The notes beneath the pieces are model-generated. The model worked only from the letters and a program-made list of their open reading frames with translations, had not been told where the DNA came from and made no database searches. This document shows, piece after piece, positions 35,470-43,532 of a DNA stretch of 64,000 bases (the stretch's first letter is position 1; every line of letters begins with the position of its first letter). The stretch lies in contig CARTDA010000006.1 of NCBI GenBank assembly GCA_949066965.1, forward strand, positions 62,001-126,000, given 5' to 3'. The translations under genes and the position numbers were made by a program. The DNA comes from COE1 sp949066965. Its GTDB lineage: Bacteria > Bacillota > Clostridia > Lachnospirales > Lachnospiraceae.

Positions 35470-36132
35470 CTATATATGAAACCGCCTTTTCAACTCCACA
35501 CGCGAACGCCTGCCGCCGACAATGACCGTTCCAAGCAGCAGAATCACAGAAACATTCAGCGCAATTATGGACACGATTGGCTCTGTAATAATCTGGAATG
35601 CATTCATCACAACAGCCACGCCGCTGCAAATAACCATAAAAATCTGCAGCATCAGGTAACTCTGCCAGTTCTTGCGGTTTATGACCATAAGCGCCAGTAT
35701 TCCCACATCAATCAGCAGTATTCCCGACGGCAGCACATAATTCACAGACCATCCGTCATAACCTACGAAAAAGTCAATTGCCACCAGCATAATCACCGCA
35801 ATTACCGTAAGCACCACCGTCTTTGCGATATAGCCGCTCGTTCCCAGTATGGCATATTTGATGACTATATATCCGAAAAGAAGAACGAGCCCGCTGATGA
35901 TGTACACCAGCGACTGTACCTCGGTAAGCATACATATATTGATGAGGATAATTTCTATTACAACTGCAAGAAACAGATATACCCGGGAAAAAAACACTAA
36001 TTTTCTCGTTTTTACCCTGATATCGGGATACATATTTTCCATCTCTTCTGTCTCATCGAGCACTGTGTTGCACAGGGGGCAACGCTCCGTCTCATCAAGC
36101 ACTTCTATATTACACTGTCTGCATTTACTCAT
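35470..36132 (-). CDS. zinc-ribbon multi-span membrane protein (DUF6320-like)
   Basis: A 220-residue protein with an N-terminal zinc ribbon (CRQCNIEVLDETERCPLC, two CxxC pairs) followed by about six membrane spans. It overlaps the upstream acyltransferase gene by 8 bp, so both are probably made together. This pairing occurs in Lachnospiraceae, and I assign DUF6320 by resemblance only. No catalytic motif is visible. It may dock or regulate the acyltransferase at the membrane. Confidence 0.7.
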   Translation of the reverse strand: MSKCRQCNIEVLDETERCPLCNTVLDETEEMENMYPDIRVKTRKLVFFSRVYLFLAVVIEIILINICMLTEVQSLVYIISGLVLLFGYIVIKYAILGTSGYIAKTVVLTVIAVIMLVAIDFFVGYDGWSVNYVLPSGILLIDVGILALMVINRKNWQSYLMLQIFMVICSGVAVVMNAFQIITEPIVSIIALNVSVILLLGTVIVGGRRSRVELKRRFHI

Positions 36133-37486
36133 AATTCACCCCGTTGCTTTCAATTTCCACATACACGCCATCCCCTGCAATCTTCCTGAAAAATCCACGC
36201 TGTATAGACGAGTCGGAAAGGTCATAACTAAAGCTAAACACCAATGTACTCCCATAGGAACAGATATTGCCCTTTATATGCTGTCCCTTGGACATGGCAA
36301 GGCACGAATGGAACATTTCCACATACGGCTTATAGGCATCCTCCACCGTGATATTCCCTATATTTGTAATGGTGGTGGTATTTGCAAGAGCCGACCGGGT
36401 ATACACGACCCTCATGGCAATATTCTTAATCAGCAGCGGTGCAGCCCTCGCCACCAGTATTTTTTCATTGGAAACGTTATAAGAAAAAAGCCGCTCCAGA
36501 TTTTCCTTATGAATCTGCTGTTTCAGACTGTCCTTTACAATTTCCAGCACCTCCTCAAAGGTGTATTCCTCCTTGACAGGATGAAACTCAGCTGACACCA
36601 TGACAAAAAAGTTCTTAGTCGTGATGGAATTGAAATATGGACGGAGGTTGACAGGAACAGCAACCCTTATGGGTTTATCGGACGGCATGCCGTGCATACA
36701 CTCCTTATAAACACTCCATACAAATACTGACACTAAGTATTCATTGATGCTTGCACCATAACGGCGGCACACTGCCTTTAACTCCGGTATCTGCATATAG
36801 CCGTGCATAATCCCGAACTCACCGGGACTCAGCCGCTCGCCTTTCACAAGATATGCCTTTTTTGTCTGATAGCCTTTCTCGGAGCTTTTCCGGTAATTTT
36901 TCAGGAAGCTGTCCTCCCTGTTTAACGATGTGCTGCTGGCAAGCGAATCCCCCTTTGTCCCTTTCAGTTCCGGATGCACCAGCCGCAGATACTGATATGT
37001 CAGTTCTTTTAAAAAATTAATCCCACCCATACCATCTGTCAGCACATGGAACACCTCCAGATTAATACGGTATCTATAGTATGTGACCCGGAACAAATAA
37101 CTGTTATTCCGATTGGGATAAATATATCTGCATGGAAATGTTATCTCCTCCCGTACCTTCGGCGCCGGTTTCCCATTTTCCTCAAAATAATACCAGAAAA
37201 CACCTTGTCTGAGCCTGAGATTGAAACCGTCAAACTTGGGCAGCACGATATCCAGTGCCTTCTGCAACAGTCCGGGGTCAACCAATTCCGCCAGGGTTAC
37301 GCTGATGCGGTACACATTACTCATGCTCTCTCCGGCTATAACTGGAAAAAGATGGGCAGTGTTATCCAACTTATCCCATCTAATCTCCCTTGCCGTTCCT
37401 GCTGCCTGAAACAGCCTTGTCTTTTTTTCTTCTTTCCCCTTTATCGGAACAGAATCCGTTGTTCTTTTCTTCATAGACAGCCCCAT
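36125..37486 (-). CDS. HxxxDG acyltransferase (alcohol acetyltransferase/condensation-like)
   Basis: A 453-residue CoA-dependent acyltransferase-fold protein. The active motif HxxxDG is clear as HVLTDGMGG near residue 159. The usual second-half structural motif is seen near VAVPVNLRPYF. This fold covers alcohol acetyltransferases, chloramphenicol-type enzymes and condensation domains. No carrier-protein domain is nearby, so a lone acyltransferase acting on a lipid, alcohol or sugar is more likely than peptide synthesis. It is first in an operon with the zinc-ribbon membrane protein and surE. The substrate is not known. Confidence 0.75.
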   Translation of the reverse strand: MGLSMKKRTTDSVPIKGKEEKKTRLFQAAGTAREIRWDKLDNTAHLFPVIAGESMSNVYRISVTLAELVDPGLLQKALDIVLPKFDGFNLRLRQGVFWYYFEENGKPAPKVREEITFPCRYIYPNRNNSYLFRVTYYRYRINLEVFHVLTDGMGGINFLKELTYQYLRLVHPELKGTKGDSLASSTSLNREDSFLKNYRKSSEKGYQTKKAYLVKGERLSPGEFGIMHGYMQIPELKAVCRRYGASINEYLVSVFVWSVYKECMHGMPSDKPIRVAVPVNLRPYFNSITTKNFFVMVSAEFHPVKEEYTFEEVLEIVKDSLKQQIHKENLERLFSYNVSNEKILVARAAPLLIKNIAMRVVYTRSALANTTTITNIGNITVEDAYKPYVEMFHSCLAMSKGQHIKGNICSYGSTLVFSFSYDLSDSSIQRGFFRKIAGDGVYVEIESNGVNYE

Positions 37487-37504
37487 TTCCTAATTTCTAT
37501 CTCT

Positions 37505-37533
37505 AGTATACTCTTAAATGTGGCCTGTATCAA
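37505..37533 (-). promoter_or_regulatory. promoter for the acyltransferase-surE operon
   Basis: Minus-strand TTGATA (37528-37533), 17 bases, TATACT (37505-37510), just after the bioY stop at 37545 and 19 bp before the start at 37486. Confidence 0.65.
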
Positions 37534-37544
37534 GGAAAAATAAT

Positions 37545-38087
37545 TTAGTTGAATGCAGCTTTCCTCACACGTACGCGCACCGGCATGCCCACCGCAATAC
37601 TAAGTATAATTTTTACAGCATCGCCTAAAAGAAATGGGAGCACGCCGGCCGCAAGCGCGGCGCCAAAGCTCATTTTTGCCTGAAAGGCAAGCCACGCTGT
37701 TCCAAAGGCATAGCACACTGCTGTTCCTGCCACCATACCGATAAAGCTTGGCACAGGTTTCCCATTCCACCTGTCGACAAACCAGCCGCAGATGACTGCC
37801 ATAAAGACAAATCCAATCAGATACCCGCCCGTCGGTCCCAGAATCTTTGCCGGTCCACTTGTGAATGCAGAAAATACAGGCATTCCTACAAGTCCAAGCA
37901 AAAGGTACACACAATAGCTGATTGTTCCGCGCTTCATCCCAAGCAGATATACAGCGAAGTAAACCGCAAGATTAGTGAGGGAAATCGGCACCGGACTAAA
38001 CGGCAGCGGCAGGGAAAGTGGTCCCGCTATACAGGTTAATGCCGCCATAAGTCCAATCATGGTAATTTCTTTCGTCTTCATATTCAT
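37545..38087 (-). CDS. bioY: biotin transporter substrate-binding subunit BioY
   Basis: BioY is the membrane S-component of the biotin ECF transporter. The 180-residue protein has six spans and the family segments TCIAGPLSLPLPFSPVPISL near the start, GPTGGYLIGF and a charged tail. It works with the shared EcfA/T energising module, which is not in the window. AGGAGG precedes the start. It stands alone under a BirA-type operator at 38110-38139 that matches the one in front of bioB. Confidence 0.95.
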   Translation of the reverse strand: MNMKTKEITMIGLMAALTCIAGPLSLPLPFSPVPISLTNLAVYFAVYLLGMKRGTISYCVYLLLGLVGMPVFSAFTSGPAKILGPTGGYLIGFVFMAVICGWFVDRWNGKPVPSFIGMVAGTAVCYAFGTAWLAFQAKMSFGAALAAGVLPFLLGDAVKIILSIAVGMPVRVRVRKAAFN

Positions 38088-38109
38088 GTATCCTTCCTCC
38101 GATTTTAAA

Positions 38110-38160
38110 TGTCAACCTTGTTTCTATTATTAGTTTACAATTATTCCAGCCAGATGTCAA
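38110..38160 (-). promoter_or_regulatory. BirA operator overlapping the bioY promoter
   Basis: TGTCAAC (38110-38116) and GTTTACA (38133-38139) form an inverted pair with one mismatch and a 16-base spacer. On the minus strand TTGACA (38155-38160), 17 bases, TAAACT (38132-38137) puts the -10 in the operator. The layout is the same as at bioB. Confidence 0.85.
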
Positions 38161-38161
38161 C

Positions 38162-38200
38162 AAAAAAAACTCTCCCCTATAAGTATAAGGTAGAGTTTTT
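38162..38200 (-). terminator. terminator of the tRNA gene
   Basis: AAAACTCT and AGAGTTTT pair with a CC/GG extension and an AT-rich loop. The minus-strand RNA ends in eight U. It lies 11 bp after the tRNA end. Confidence 0.85.
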
Positions 38201-38211
38201 CATGAATATCA

Positions 38212-38284
38212 TGGAGATAGCGAGACTCGAACTCGTGACCTATACGTTGCGAACGTATCGCTCTCCCAGCTGAGCTATATCCCC
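38212..38284 (-). tRNA. tRNA-Ala (anticodon CGC)
   Basis: The 73-base cloverleaf reads GGGGATA at the acceptor, GCTC/GAGC in the D arm, ATACG/CGTAT with loop TTCGCAA (anticodon CGC), and T loop TTCGAGT. G3:U70 is the alanine identity pair. The T stem has one A-C mismatch at its base. CCA is not encoded. It should read the GCG codon. Confidence 0.93.
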
Positions 38285-38293
38285 ATATATAGA

Positions 38294-38321
38294 ATTATAA
38301 CACAGATAAGGCAGAATGCAA
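38294..38321 (-). promoter_or_regulatory. tRNA-Ala promoter
   Basis: TTGCAT (38316-38321), 16 bases, TATAAT (38294-38299) on the minus strand, 9 bp from the mature tRNA 5' end. Confidence 0.75.
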
Positions 38322-38332
38322 GTATAAAATTG

Positions 38333-38360
38333 TAACAGTTCAGCTTTCGGCTTCCTGTTA
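38333..38360 (+). repeat. composite hairpin element, copy 2 (first hairpin only)
   Basis: This 28-base sequence TAACAGTTCAGC..CTGTTA matches the first hairpin of the element at 3251-3278 and 59582-59609, with differences only in the loop. The second and third hairpins are absent. It lies just upstream of the tRNA promoter. Confidence 0.75.
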
Positions 38361-38393
38361 TGTATTTTCAACTGTATTTTCTGCAAGCGCTGT

Positions 38394-38401
38394 GATATAC
38401 T
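38394..38401 (+). promoter_or_regulatory. extended -10 for the DUF1622 gene
   Basis: TGATATACT-type extended -10 (TATACT at 38396-38401) 43 bp ahead of the start at 38444. No convincing -35 is seen. Confidence 0.4.
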
Positions 38402-38443
38402 TTTAGTAAGGAATTGTCCAAAAATACGCGGGAGGTTTTCTAA

Positions 38444-38797
38444 ATGCACACAATCATAAACATTCTGGAACTGCTACTTACTAATATTGTCGAAATCTGT
38501 ACGATACTCCTGGAGCTTTTCGGCGTTGCCATCCTCGTCTCCACGGCAGTAAAATGCTTCTGGTACTGGATTAAGCGGGATTCCAAGATTCGACTGGAGC
38601 TTGCACAGGGTATCGCCTTGTCACTCGAATTCAAAATGGGCAGCGAGGTCCTGCGTACCGTTGTCGTACGTGAATGGGGGGAGCTTGGCATCCTGGGCGT
38701 GATTATCCTGCTGCGCAGCATCCTCACGTTCCTGATACACTGGGAAATCAAGCACGAGGAAAAGGCTCTCGCCATGGATGACAAGAACAACCACTAA
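38444..38797 (+). CDS. DUF1622 membrane protein
   Basis: A 117-residue protein with three hydrophobic segments: residues 8-38, a short central one, and 82-99 (ILGVIILLRSILTFLIHWEI). The central part has RLELAQGIALSLEFKMGSEVLRT, which matches DUF1622 proteins of unknown function. GGGAGG precedes the ATG. It stands alone, and its stop codon lies in the direct repeat that flanks the insertion at 38799-38938. Confidence 0.85.
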   Translation: MHTIINILELLLTNIVEICTILLELFGVAILVSTAVKCFWYWIKRDSKIRLELAQGIALSLEFKMGSEVLRTVVVREWGELGILGVIILLRSILTFLIHWEIKHEEKALAMDDKNNH

Positions 38798-38948
38798 GCG
38801 TTACTGTTCACGCCCTATTCGATTTTGGTACAATTTTGTCTGTTGAAGGCATAAACAGCAACAAATTTTGCACACAAATTGATAAAGGGCATCAATTTGG
38901 CGCGTGATTGCCACTACTTTTGCGAACTCATGAACAGTAACCACTAAG
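38789..38948 (+). mobile_element. MITE-like inverted-repeat element with flanking direct repeat
   Basis: Ten-base perfect inverted ends TTACTGTTCA (38801-38810) and TGAACAGTAA (38931-38940) enclose 120 bp with no gene. AACCACTAAG occurs exactly at 38789-38798 and again at 38939-38948, as a target duplication would. GCCCT (38812-38816) and AGGGC (38886-38890) add an internal inverted pair. It is too short for a transposase and would need one in trans. Confidence 0.65.
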
Positions 38949-39000
38949 AAACCTTGCAGCAGGATACCGGAGACTACTGCTTCCCATACCAGTATTTATG

Positions 39001-39009
39001 TGTTATACT
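39001..39009 (+). promoter_or_regulatory. extended -10 for the SprA-like gene
   Basis: TGTTATACT (TG at 39001-39002, TATACT at 39004-39009), 37 bp ahead of the start at 39047. It lies outside the inserted element. Confidence 0.5.
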
Positions 39010-39046
39010 TTATATATTCCATATTTGAACAAAGGAGGTCTTTCTT

Positions 39047-39562
39047 ATGACGATTGGCAATATTCCGGGATATTCCCCCGGCTACTCTCCCTATACAAAT
39101 ACTACAGCTCCTGTCGCCGCCAATACCGTTAACCCGCTCGACAAACCGGAAGAAAAGTCCGCAAACCCGGACGATACCAAAAAAGCCGGACGCCGTTCCG
39201 CACCATCCGAGTGTGAGACATGTGCCAACAGGAAATATCAGGACGGCTCCGACGAGGGCAATGTTTCCTTCAAGGCAGCTGCCCATATCTCCCCGGAAGC
39301 GGCAGGGGCGCGGGTTCGTGCACACGAAGGGGAACACGTATCAAACGCATACAAAAAGGCAGCGCAGAAAAACGGCAAAGTGTTAAATGCTTCCGTGACA
39401 ATCCATACCTCCATCTGTCCGGAATGCGGGCGTACTTATGTGTCTGGCGGTGTCACCAACACCAGGATTAAATACTCCAACGAGGACAATCCATACACCA
39501 AGAACCAGAAGCAGCTTGACGCGGCGCAGTACAAAGGCGCCAATATCGACTATGCCGCATAA
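39047..39562 (+). CDS. SprA-related putative metalloprotease
   Basis: The 171-residue protein resembles the SprA/CatX family of putative metalloproteases. It has SECETCANRKYQDGSDEGNVSFKAAAHISPE and an HExxH zinc motif, AHEGEHVSNAY, near residue 92. It also has a second zinc-like Cys pair, CPECGRTYVSGGVT. The first 55 residues are Pro/Asn-rich and probably disordered. There is no signal peptide. AAAGGAGG precedes the ATG. It stands alone on the plus strand. Substrate and role are unknown; in some Firmicutes homologues are found among flagellar or sporulation genes. Confidence 0.8.
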   Translation: MTIGNIPGYSPGYSPYTNTTAPVAANTVNPLDKPEEKSANPDDTKKAGRRSAPSECETCANRKYQDGSDEGNVSFKAAAHISPEAAGARVRAHEGEHVSNAYKKAAQKNGKVLNASVTIHTSICPECGRTYVSGGVTNTRIKYSNEDNPYTKNQKQLDAAQYKGANIDYAA

Positions 39563-39589
39563 AGGCGGATTCCATTATCTTGAAACATT

Positions 39590-39636
39590 AAAAAATACCA
39601 TTGCCACTCTTACAGAAAATGACAATGGTATTTTTA
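39590..39636. terminator. bidirectional terminator between the SprA-like gene and tsf
   Basis: AAAATACCATTG pairs with CAATGGTATTTT in a long stem-loop with an A-run and T-run on its two sides. It serves both the plus-strand gene and tsf. Confidence 0.88.
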
Positions 39637-39648
39637 TGGATGACAGAT

Positions 39649-40584
39649 TTACATTCCAGCCTGGGCTGCAACCTCTGCTGCGAAATCGTCAACCTTCTTC
39701 TCGATTCCCTCGCCTGTCTCAAAACGGACAAATCGCTTAATCCTGATGTCTGATCCGTTTTCCTTGCCGACCGAATCAATATACTGCTGAACAGTCTGCT
39801 TTCCGTCCTCTGCCTTTACATATACCTGTTCAAGCAGGCAAACTTCCTTAAGCTCCTTGTTGAGGCGTCCATTCACAGCGCCTTCGATAACCTTGTCTGG
39901 CTTTCCAGCCATCTTAGGATCGTTCTTAATCTGCTCGGTAATAATTTCCTTCTCGTGCGCCTTGTATTCTTCCGAGACTTCATCTGAGGAAACATACTTC
40001 GGATAAAGTGCTGCAACCTGCATCGCAAGGTTTGTAAGCGCCTCTTTCACCGCATCATTCACAACTAATGTCTCAGCCTCCACAATAACGCCAATCTTTC
40101 CGCCGCCATGTGTATATGTCACGACACAGCCGTTCTCCGCAACCACTTTCTCAAATCTCCTGATTGTCAGGTTCTCACCGATTACGGCAATCTTTTCAAC
40201 CAAAGCATCCTTGACTGTCTTTGAAGTATCCTCATTCCATGCCTCTGCAAGGAACGCGTCAATATCTGCTGCCGATGTCGAGAGCGCCTGCTTTGCAACT
40301 GCCGCAACATAATCCTGGAACTGCTCATTCTTTGCAACAAAGTCCGTCTCGGAGTTCACCTCCACTACTGCCGCTGCCTTGTCACCGTCTGTCACAACCT
40401 TGCAGAGACCTTCTGCCGCGATGCGTCCCGCCTTCTTCTCTGCCTTAGCCTGTCCGTTCTTTCTCAAATATTCAACAGCTTCATCCATATTTCCATCTGT
40501 CTCATTCAGTGCCTTCTTACAGTCCATCATTCCGGCACCGGTCATTTCTCTCAACTCTTTTACCATTGCTGCTGTAATAGCCAT
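39649..40584 (-). CDS. tsf: translation elongation factor Ts
   Basis: EF-Ts exchanges GDP for GTP on EF-Tu. The 311-residue protein begins MAITAAMVKELREMTGAGMMDCKKAL and has the TDFVAKNEQF core, both typical of bacterial EF-Ts. Lysine-rich NGQAKAEKKAGRIAAEGL marks the end of the N-terminal domain. It follows rpsB by 27 bp, the almost universal rpsB-tsf pair. Length and domains are normal. Confidence 0.97.
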   Translation of the reverse strand: MAITAAMVKELREMTGAGMMDCKKALNETDGNMDEAVEYLRKNGQAKAEKKAGRIAAEGLCKVVTDGDKAAAVVEVNSETDFVAKNEQFQDYVAAVAKQALSTSAADIDAFLAEAWNEDTSKTVKDALVEKIAVIGENLTIRRFEKVVAENGCVVTYTHGGGKIGVIVEAETLVVNDAVKEALTNLAMQVAALYPKYVSSDEVSEEYKAHEKEIITEQIKNDPKMAGKPDKVIEGAVNGRLNKELKEVCLLEQVYVKAEDGKQTVQQYIDSVGKENGSDIRIKRFVRFETGEGIEKKVDDFAAEVAAQAGM

Positions 40585-40611
40585 TTTATATTCCTCCTGA
40601 TTTCCTATCTA

Positions 40612-41352
40612 TTATTCTGCCACGGCTTCTTCCGCAACTGCATCTTCCGGCGCTTCGTCTGTCATTATTTCGCCCTGATTTGCCTCGATAACCGCATCAG
40701 CCATCGCAGATACGATTAACTTAACCGCCCTGATAGCATCATCATTACCCGGAATTACATAATCAAGTTCTTCAGGATCGCAGTTTGTGTCAGCGATACC
40801 GATAAGGGGAATGCCAAGTGTATGCGCTTCCTGTACGCAGATTCTCTCCTTCTTCGGGTCTACTACAAAAATAGCATCAGGAATCTTTGTCATGTTCTTG
40901 ATACCGCCAAGGTTTTTCTCAAGCTTTTCCCATTCCTTCTTAATCTTGATAACTTCCTTCTTTGGAAGAACATCAAATGTTCCATCCTCTGCCATTGTCT
41001 CGATTGCTTTGAGCCTTGCAATTCTGCTTCTGATTGTCTTGAAGTTTGTGAGCATGCCACCCAGCCATCTCTCATTTACATAGAACATGCCGCAGCGCTC
41101 TGCCTCTGTGCGGACAGCATCCTGCGCCTGCTTCTTTGTGCCGACAAAAAGAACCGTGCCGCCCTGTGCCGCAATGTCGGCAACTGCCTTGTATGCCTCA
41201 TCGACCTTTCCAACGGACTTCTGCAAGTCGATAATATAAATACCATTTCTCTCCGTGAAGATATAAGGAGCCATCTTGGGGTTCCATCTTCTTGTCTGAT
41301 GTCCGAAATGAACACCTGCCTCCAACAACTGTTTCATTGAAATAACGCTCAT
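40612..41352 (-). CDS. rpsB: 30S ribosomal protein S2
   Basis: S2 is part of the small ribosomal subunit. The 246-residue protein starts MSVISMKQLLEAGVHFGHQTRRWNPKM, the family signature. It includes TEAERCGMFYVNERWLGGMLTNF and ends in a typical acidic tail. ATG at 41352 is used because GGAGG stands 5 bases before it. The open frame upstream reads through the leader hairpins and is not translated. It is first in the rpsB-tsf operon. Confidence 0.97.
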   Translation of the reverse strand: MSVISMKQLLEAGVHFGHQTRRWNPKMAPYIFTERNGIYIIDLQKSVGKVDEAYKAVADIAAQGGTVLFVGTKKQAQDAVRTEAERCGMFYVNERWLGGMLTNFKTIRSRIARLKAIETMAEDGTFDVLPKKEVIKIKKEWEKLEKNLGGIKNMTKIPDAIFVVDPKKERICVQEAHTLGIPLIGIADTNCDPEELDYVIPGNDDAIRAVKLIVSAMADAVIEANQGEIMTDEAPEDAVAEEAVAE

Positions 41353-41552
41353 TTTTTCCTCCATTTTCTGCGGAATTACCGCGCTTCCGCCTGCTTCACC
41401 TCTACGGGCTACCGAATCCTGCCGGCACACTTTTGTGCACCGTTCAGACACCGTGTGTGTCTGTATGCATATGGCATGGACCATAAATCGACAGGCGTGA
41501 ATACTGTTATACTGTTACTGCCATGGCTGCAATACCCGAATACAGCCACAAC
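41353..41552 (-). ncRNA. 5' leader of rpsB, structured, probable autoregulation site
   Basis: About 200 bases separate the promoter from the S2 start. They contain AGACAC/GTGTCT and GCACA/TGTGC hairpins, and GCGGAA/TTCCGC (41370-41390) directly before the ribosome binding site. Control of rpsB by its own protein through such a leader is known in bacteria; the exact fold here is not verified. Confidence 0.45.
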
Positions 41553-41558
41553 ATCAAT

Positions 41559-41587
41559 AATATAACACAAAAAGACCTCCTGTGCAA
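41559..41587 (-). promoter_or_regulatory. rpsB-tsf promoter inside the upstream terminator
   Basis: On the minus strand TTGCAC (41582-41587), 17 bases, TATATT (41559-41564). The -35 lies in the loop of the terminator that closes the flagellar operon. Confidence 0.7.
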
Positions 41588-41604
41588 GAGGTCTTTCAAT
41601 TTTT
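41569..41604 (-). terminator. terminator of the flagellar/chemotaxis operon
   Basis: GAAAGACCTC pairs with GAGGTCTTT, followed by UUUUUG on the minus strand. It lies just after the stop at 41612 and marks the boundary with rpsB. Confidence 0.88.
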
Positions 41605-41611
41605 CCCAGTA

Positions 41612-42244
41612 TTATTTGGTAGTAAGCTTTTCTGCGATTTCCTGCCAGCTGTCTGACGCATTAATGTTCTTCGTACCCGTACTAAGTTTCTTGTCATATC
41701 CATGCTGCATCAGAAATGCATCATACTCGTCCGCATTCTCAATCAGTCCTGCATTGTATAGCTTTCTTGATATGGTTCCTGAGTCGTCCCCCCTTGAAAT
41801 TGTTATCTGAATCCCATTTTCCGGAGTACCCTCCTCACCGTCCGGTGTCACTACAGCCGCTGTACCTGACGGTGCTTCCTCCCCATTGCCTTCCCCAGCA
41901 GGCTGTGTAGCCGCCACTTCCCCACCTGATGTATTCTCTGCCGGGGTCTCTGGTACATCTGACTGTTCATTATCCATCGCCTCGTCCAGCACGGACTGAA
42001 TCTCGGACTCTTTCTCCTCATTCCTGGCAATAACCGGCTGTGTCGTTTCCTCAGGTACTGATGACGCATCGTTTTCTTCACTCGTCTCTGTCCCATCCAC
42101 AAGCCTGCTTTCTTCACCAATGCCATATTCCTTCAGCACTGCTACTCTTGCGTCTGCCACAGCCTGTCTGTTATAAGCGCCCATGACCGCCGCAGTCATA
42201 ATGACACCAATCCCAAGCCCCCTTATCATATATTTAAACTTCAT
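41612..42244 (-). CDS. YceG/MltG-like membrane protein
   Basis: A 210-residue protein with an N-terminal membrane anchor (MKFKYMIRGLGIGVIMTAAVMGA), an acidic Thr/Glu-rich linker of about 100 residues and a C-terminal domain. That domain (ITISRGDDSGTISRKLYNAGL..IAEKLT) resembles the small LysM-like domain of MltG/YceG lytic transglycosylases. The catalytic domain of MltG is absent. It is the last gene of the flagellar operon and abuts the DUF6115-like gene without a gap. A wall-binding role is plausible, catalysis is not. Confidence 0.65.
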   Translation of the reverse strand: MKFKYMIRGLGIGVIMTAAVMGAYNRQAVADARVAVLKEYGIGEESRLVDGTETSEENDASSVPEETTQPVIARNEEKESEIQSVLDEAMDNEQSDVPETPAENTSGGEVAATQPAGEGNGEEAPSGTAAVVTPDGEEGTPENGIQITISRGDDSGTISRKLYNAGLIENADEYDAFLMQHGYDKKLSTGTKNINASDSWQEIAEKLTTK

Positions 42245-43435
42245 CTATACAGCCCCCTTGAACAGATTAATCACAAGCTTCACCTCGCCGACACCCAGCC
42301 CGAGCTCCTTTGCAATATCCACATTCGAAAATCCTTCTTTATGGAGCCGGAGTATCCTGTCATTATTATTTTCCCTCAAATCACTGGCAGGCGACTGTCC
42401 GACAAATGTCTCCTGCTGCCGCCTGATATTTGCCGTGTCCTCGAACACAGCCGGCTGCACCTCTTTCTTCACCGGTCTCTCAATGTGTGGCGCCTGTTCC
42501 GCAAAAGAATAGACTTCGACTGGTCTGATATCTGCCGGTTTCACATCAACAACCGTCATATCCTCCGGTCTTGAACCGAGCGTCTGCAGTTCGGCCGCAC
42601 TGACGGGTTCCATACTGGTATTTTCGGGTATGGGCTTCATGTCACTTGAAGTAACAATATCCGCCGGCACAATTTCCACACTTTTCACAACCAGCGGGCT
42701 TAACTCAGCAGGCGCACCTGCCTCCATATCCGGCTCCTGGTTAACCGCAAGCGCACGCATATCCGCAGGACGGTAATCCGGACGGTTTTCCGTGCGAAAA
42801 TCGGCAAAAAAATCCATGGTGCGCATATCAACCTGGCGGTGCATTGGCATATCCTGCTGCATTGGCAGAATCAGCCTTGCCATCTGGCGGCGGGCATATT
42901 CCTTTTCCTGTGCCTCCTTATCCCATGCATGCTCCGCAGTCTTATTTCTATTTACCGAATCTAATTTTTCCCTTTCTTTAGCCTCGGCATCCTCCTTTGC
43001 CTTGGCTGCCAGGGCAATCGCTGCCGCATTGGCTGCCTCCTCAGCCTCCTTCGCAGTCTTGTCCACATGCTTTACTGTCTCTTTAAGATTATTATGCTTG
43101 TCATTGAGCATATCATACAAAAACATTACTTCCTGATGGGATTTATTGATATCGGCAAGCACGGTTTCCGAATACTCGCTAATCGCCATTATCTTTTCAT
43201 TCGAAATCCGCTCTGACGCACGCTCTGTCTTCTCTACCGCATATTCCAGCGTCTCATCCACAACCTCCGAGACACGCTCCTTGGCATCCTCCATCTCTTT
43301 CTCGATAAAACTTCTGACCAGCTCTGCATCCACCTGCTGGCCGTCATCCTCTTTCTCAACTTTTCCCTTAATCAAAAAACTTCCTGCAAAAGCGCCTGCT
43401 CCAAATATGAGCAGCGCTACCTCTAACCAATTCAT
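42245..43435 (-). CDS. DUF6115-like membrane-anchored coiled-coil protein
   Basis: A 396-residue protein with one N-terminal span (LEVALLIFGAGAFAGSFLI) and a long coiled coil to about residue 165. A flexible Pro/Asp-rich middle has repeated PADM/PADIR units. It ends in a helix-turn-helix-like segment, NDRILRLHKEGFSNVDIAKELGLGVGEVKLVINLF. The layout fits DUF6115, found near flagellar operons of Lachnospiraceae. The terminal helices look like DNA- or protein-binding sigma-region helices. Function unknown. Confidence 0.7.
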   Translation of the reverse strand: MNWLEVALLIFGAGAFAGSFLIKGKVEKEDDGQQVDAELVRSFIEKEMEDAKERVSEVVDETLEYAVEKTERASERISNEKIMAISEYSETVLADINKSHQEVMFLYDMLNDKHNNLKETVKHVDKTAKEAEEAANAAAIALAAKAKEDAEAKEREKLDSVNRNKTAEHAWDKEAQEKEYARRQMARLILPMQQDMPMHRQVDMRTMDFFADFRTENRPDYRPADMRALAVNQEPDMEAGAPAELSPLVVKSVEIVPADIVTSSDMKPIPENTSMEPVSAAELQTLGSRPEDMTVVDVKPADIRPVEVYSFAEQAPHIERPVKKEVQPAVFEDTANIRRQQETFVGQSPASDLRENNNDRILRLHKEGFSNVDIAKELGLGVGEVKLVINLFKGAV

Positions 43436-43532
43436 CCGCTACCAAACCTTTCCAATACGTAATCCTGTTTCCAATGCCACAAGACGATATTCCACGCTGC
43501 TTAAGGGATTCCTTTATCCGTAAAAAGTATGT

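Noticed and set aside
41353..41484. Longer rpsB reading frame
   Set aside because: It lies in the leader with hairpins; the S2 family start MSVISMKQLLEAG is at 41352 with GGAGG.
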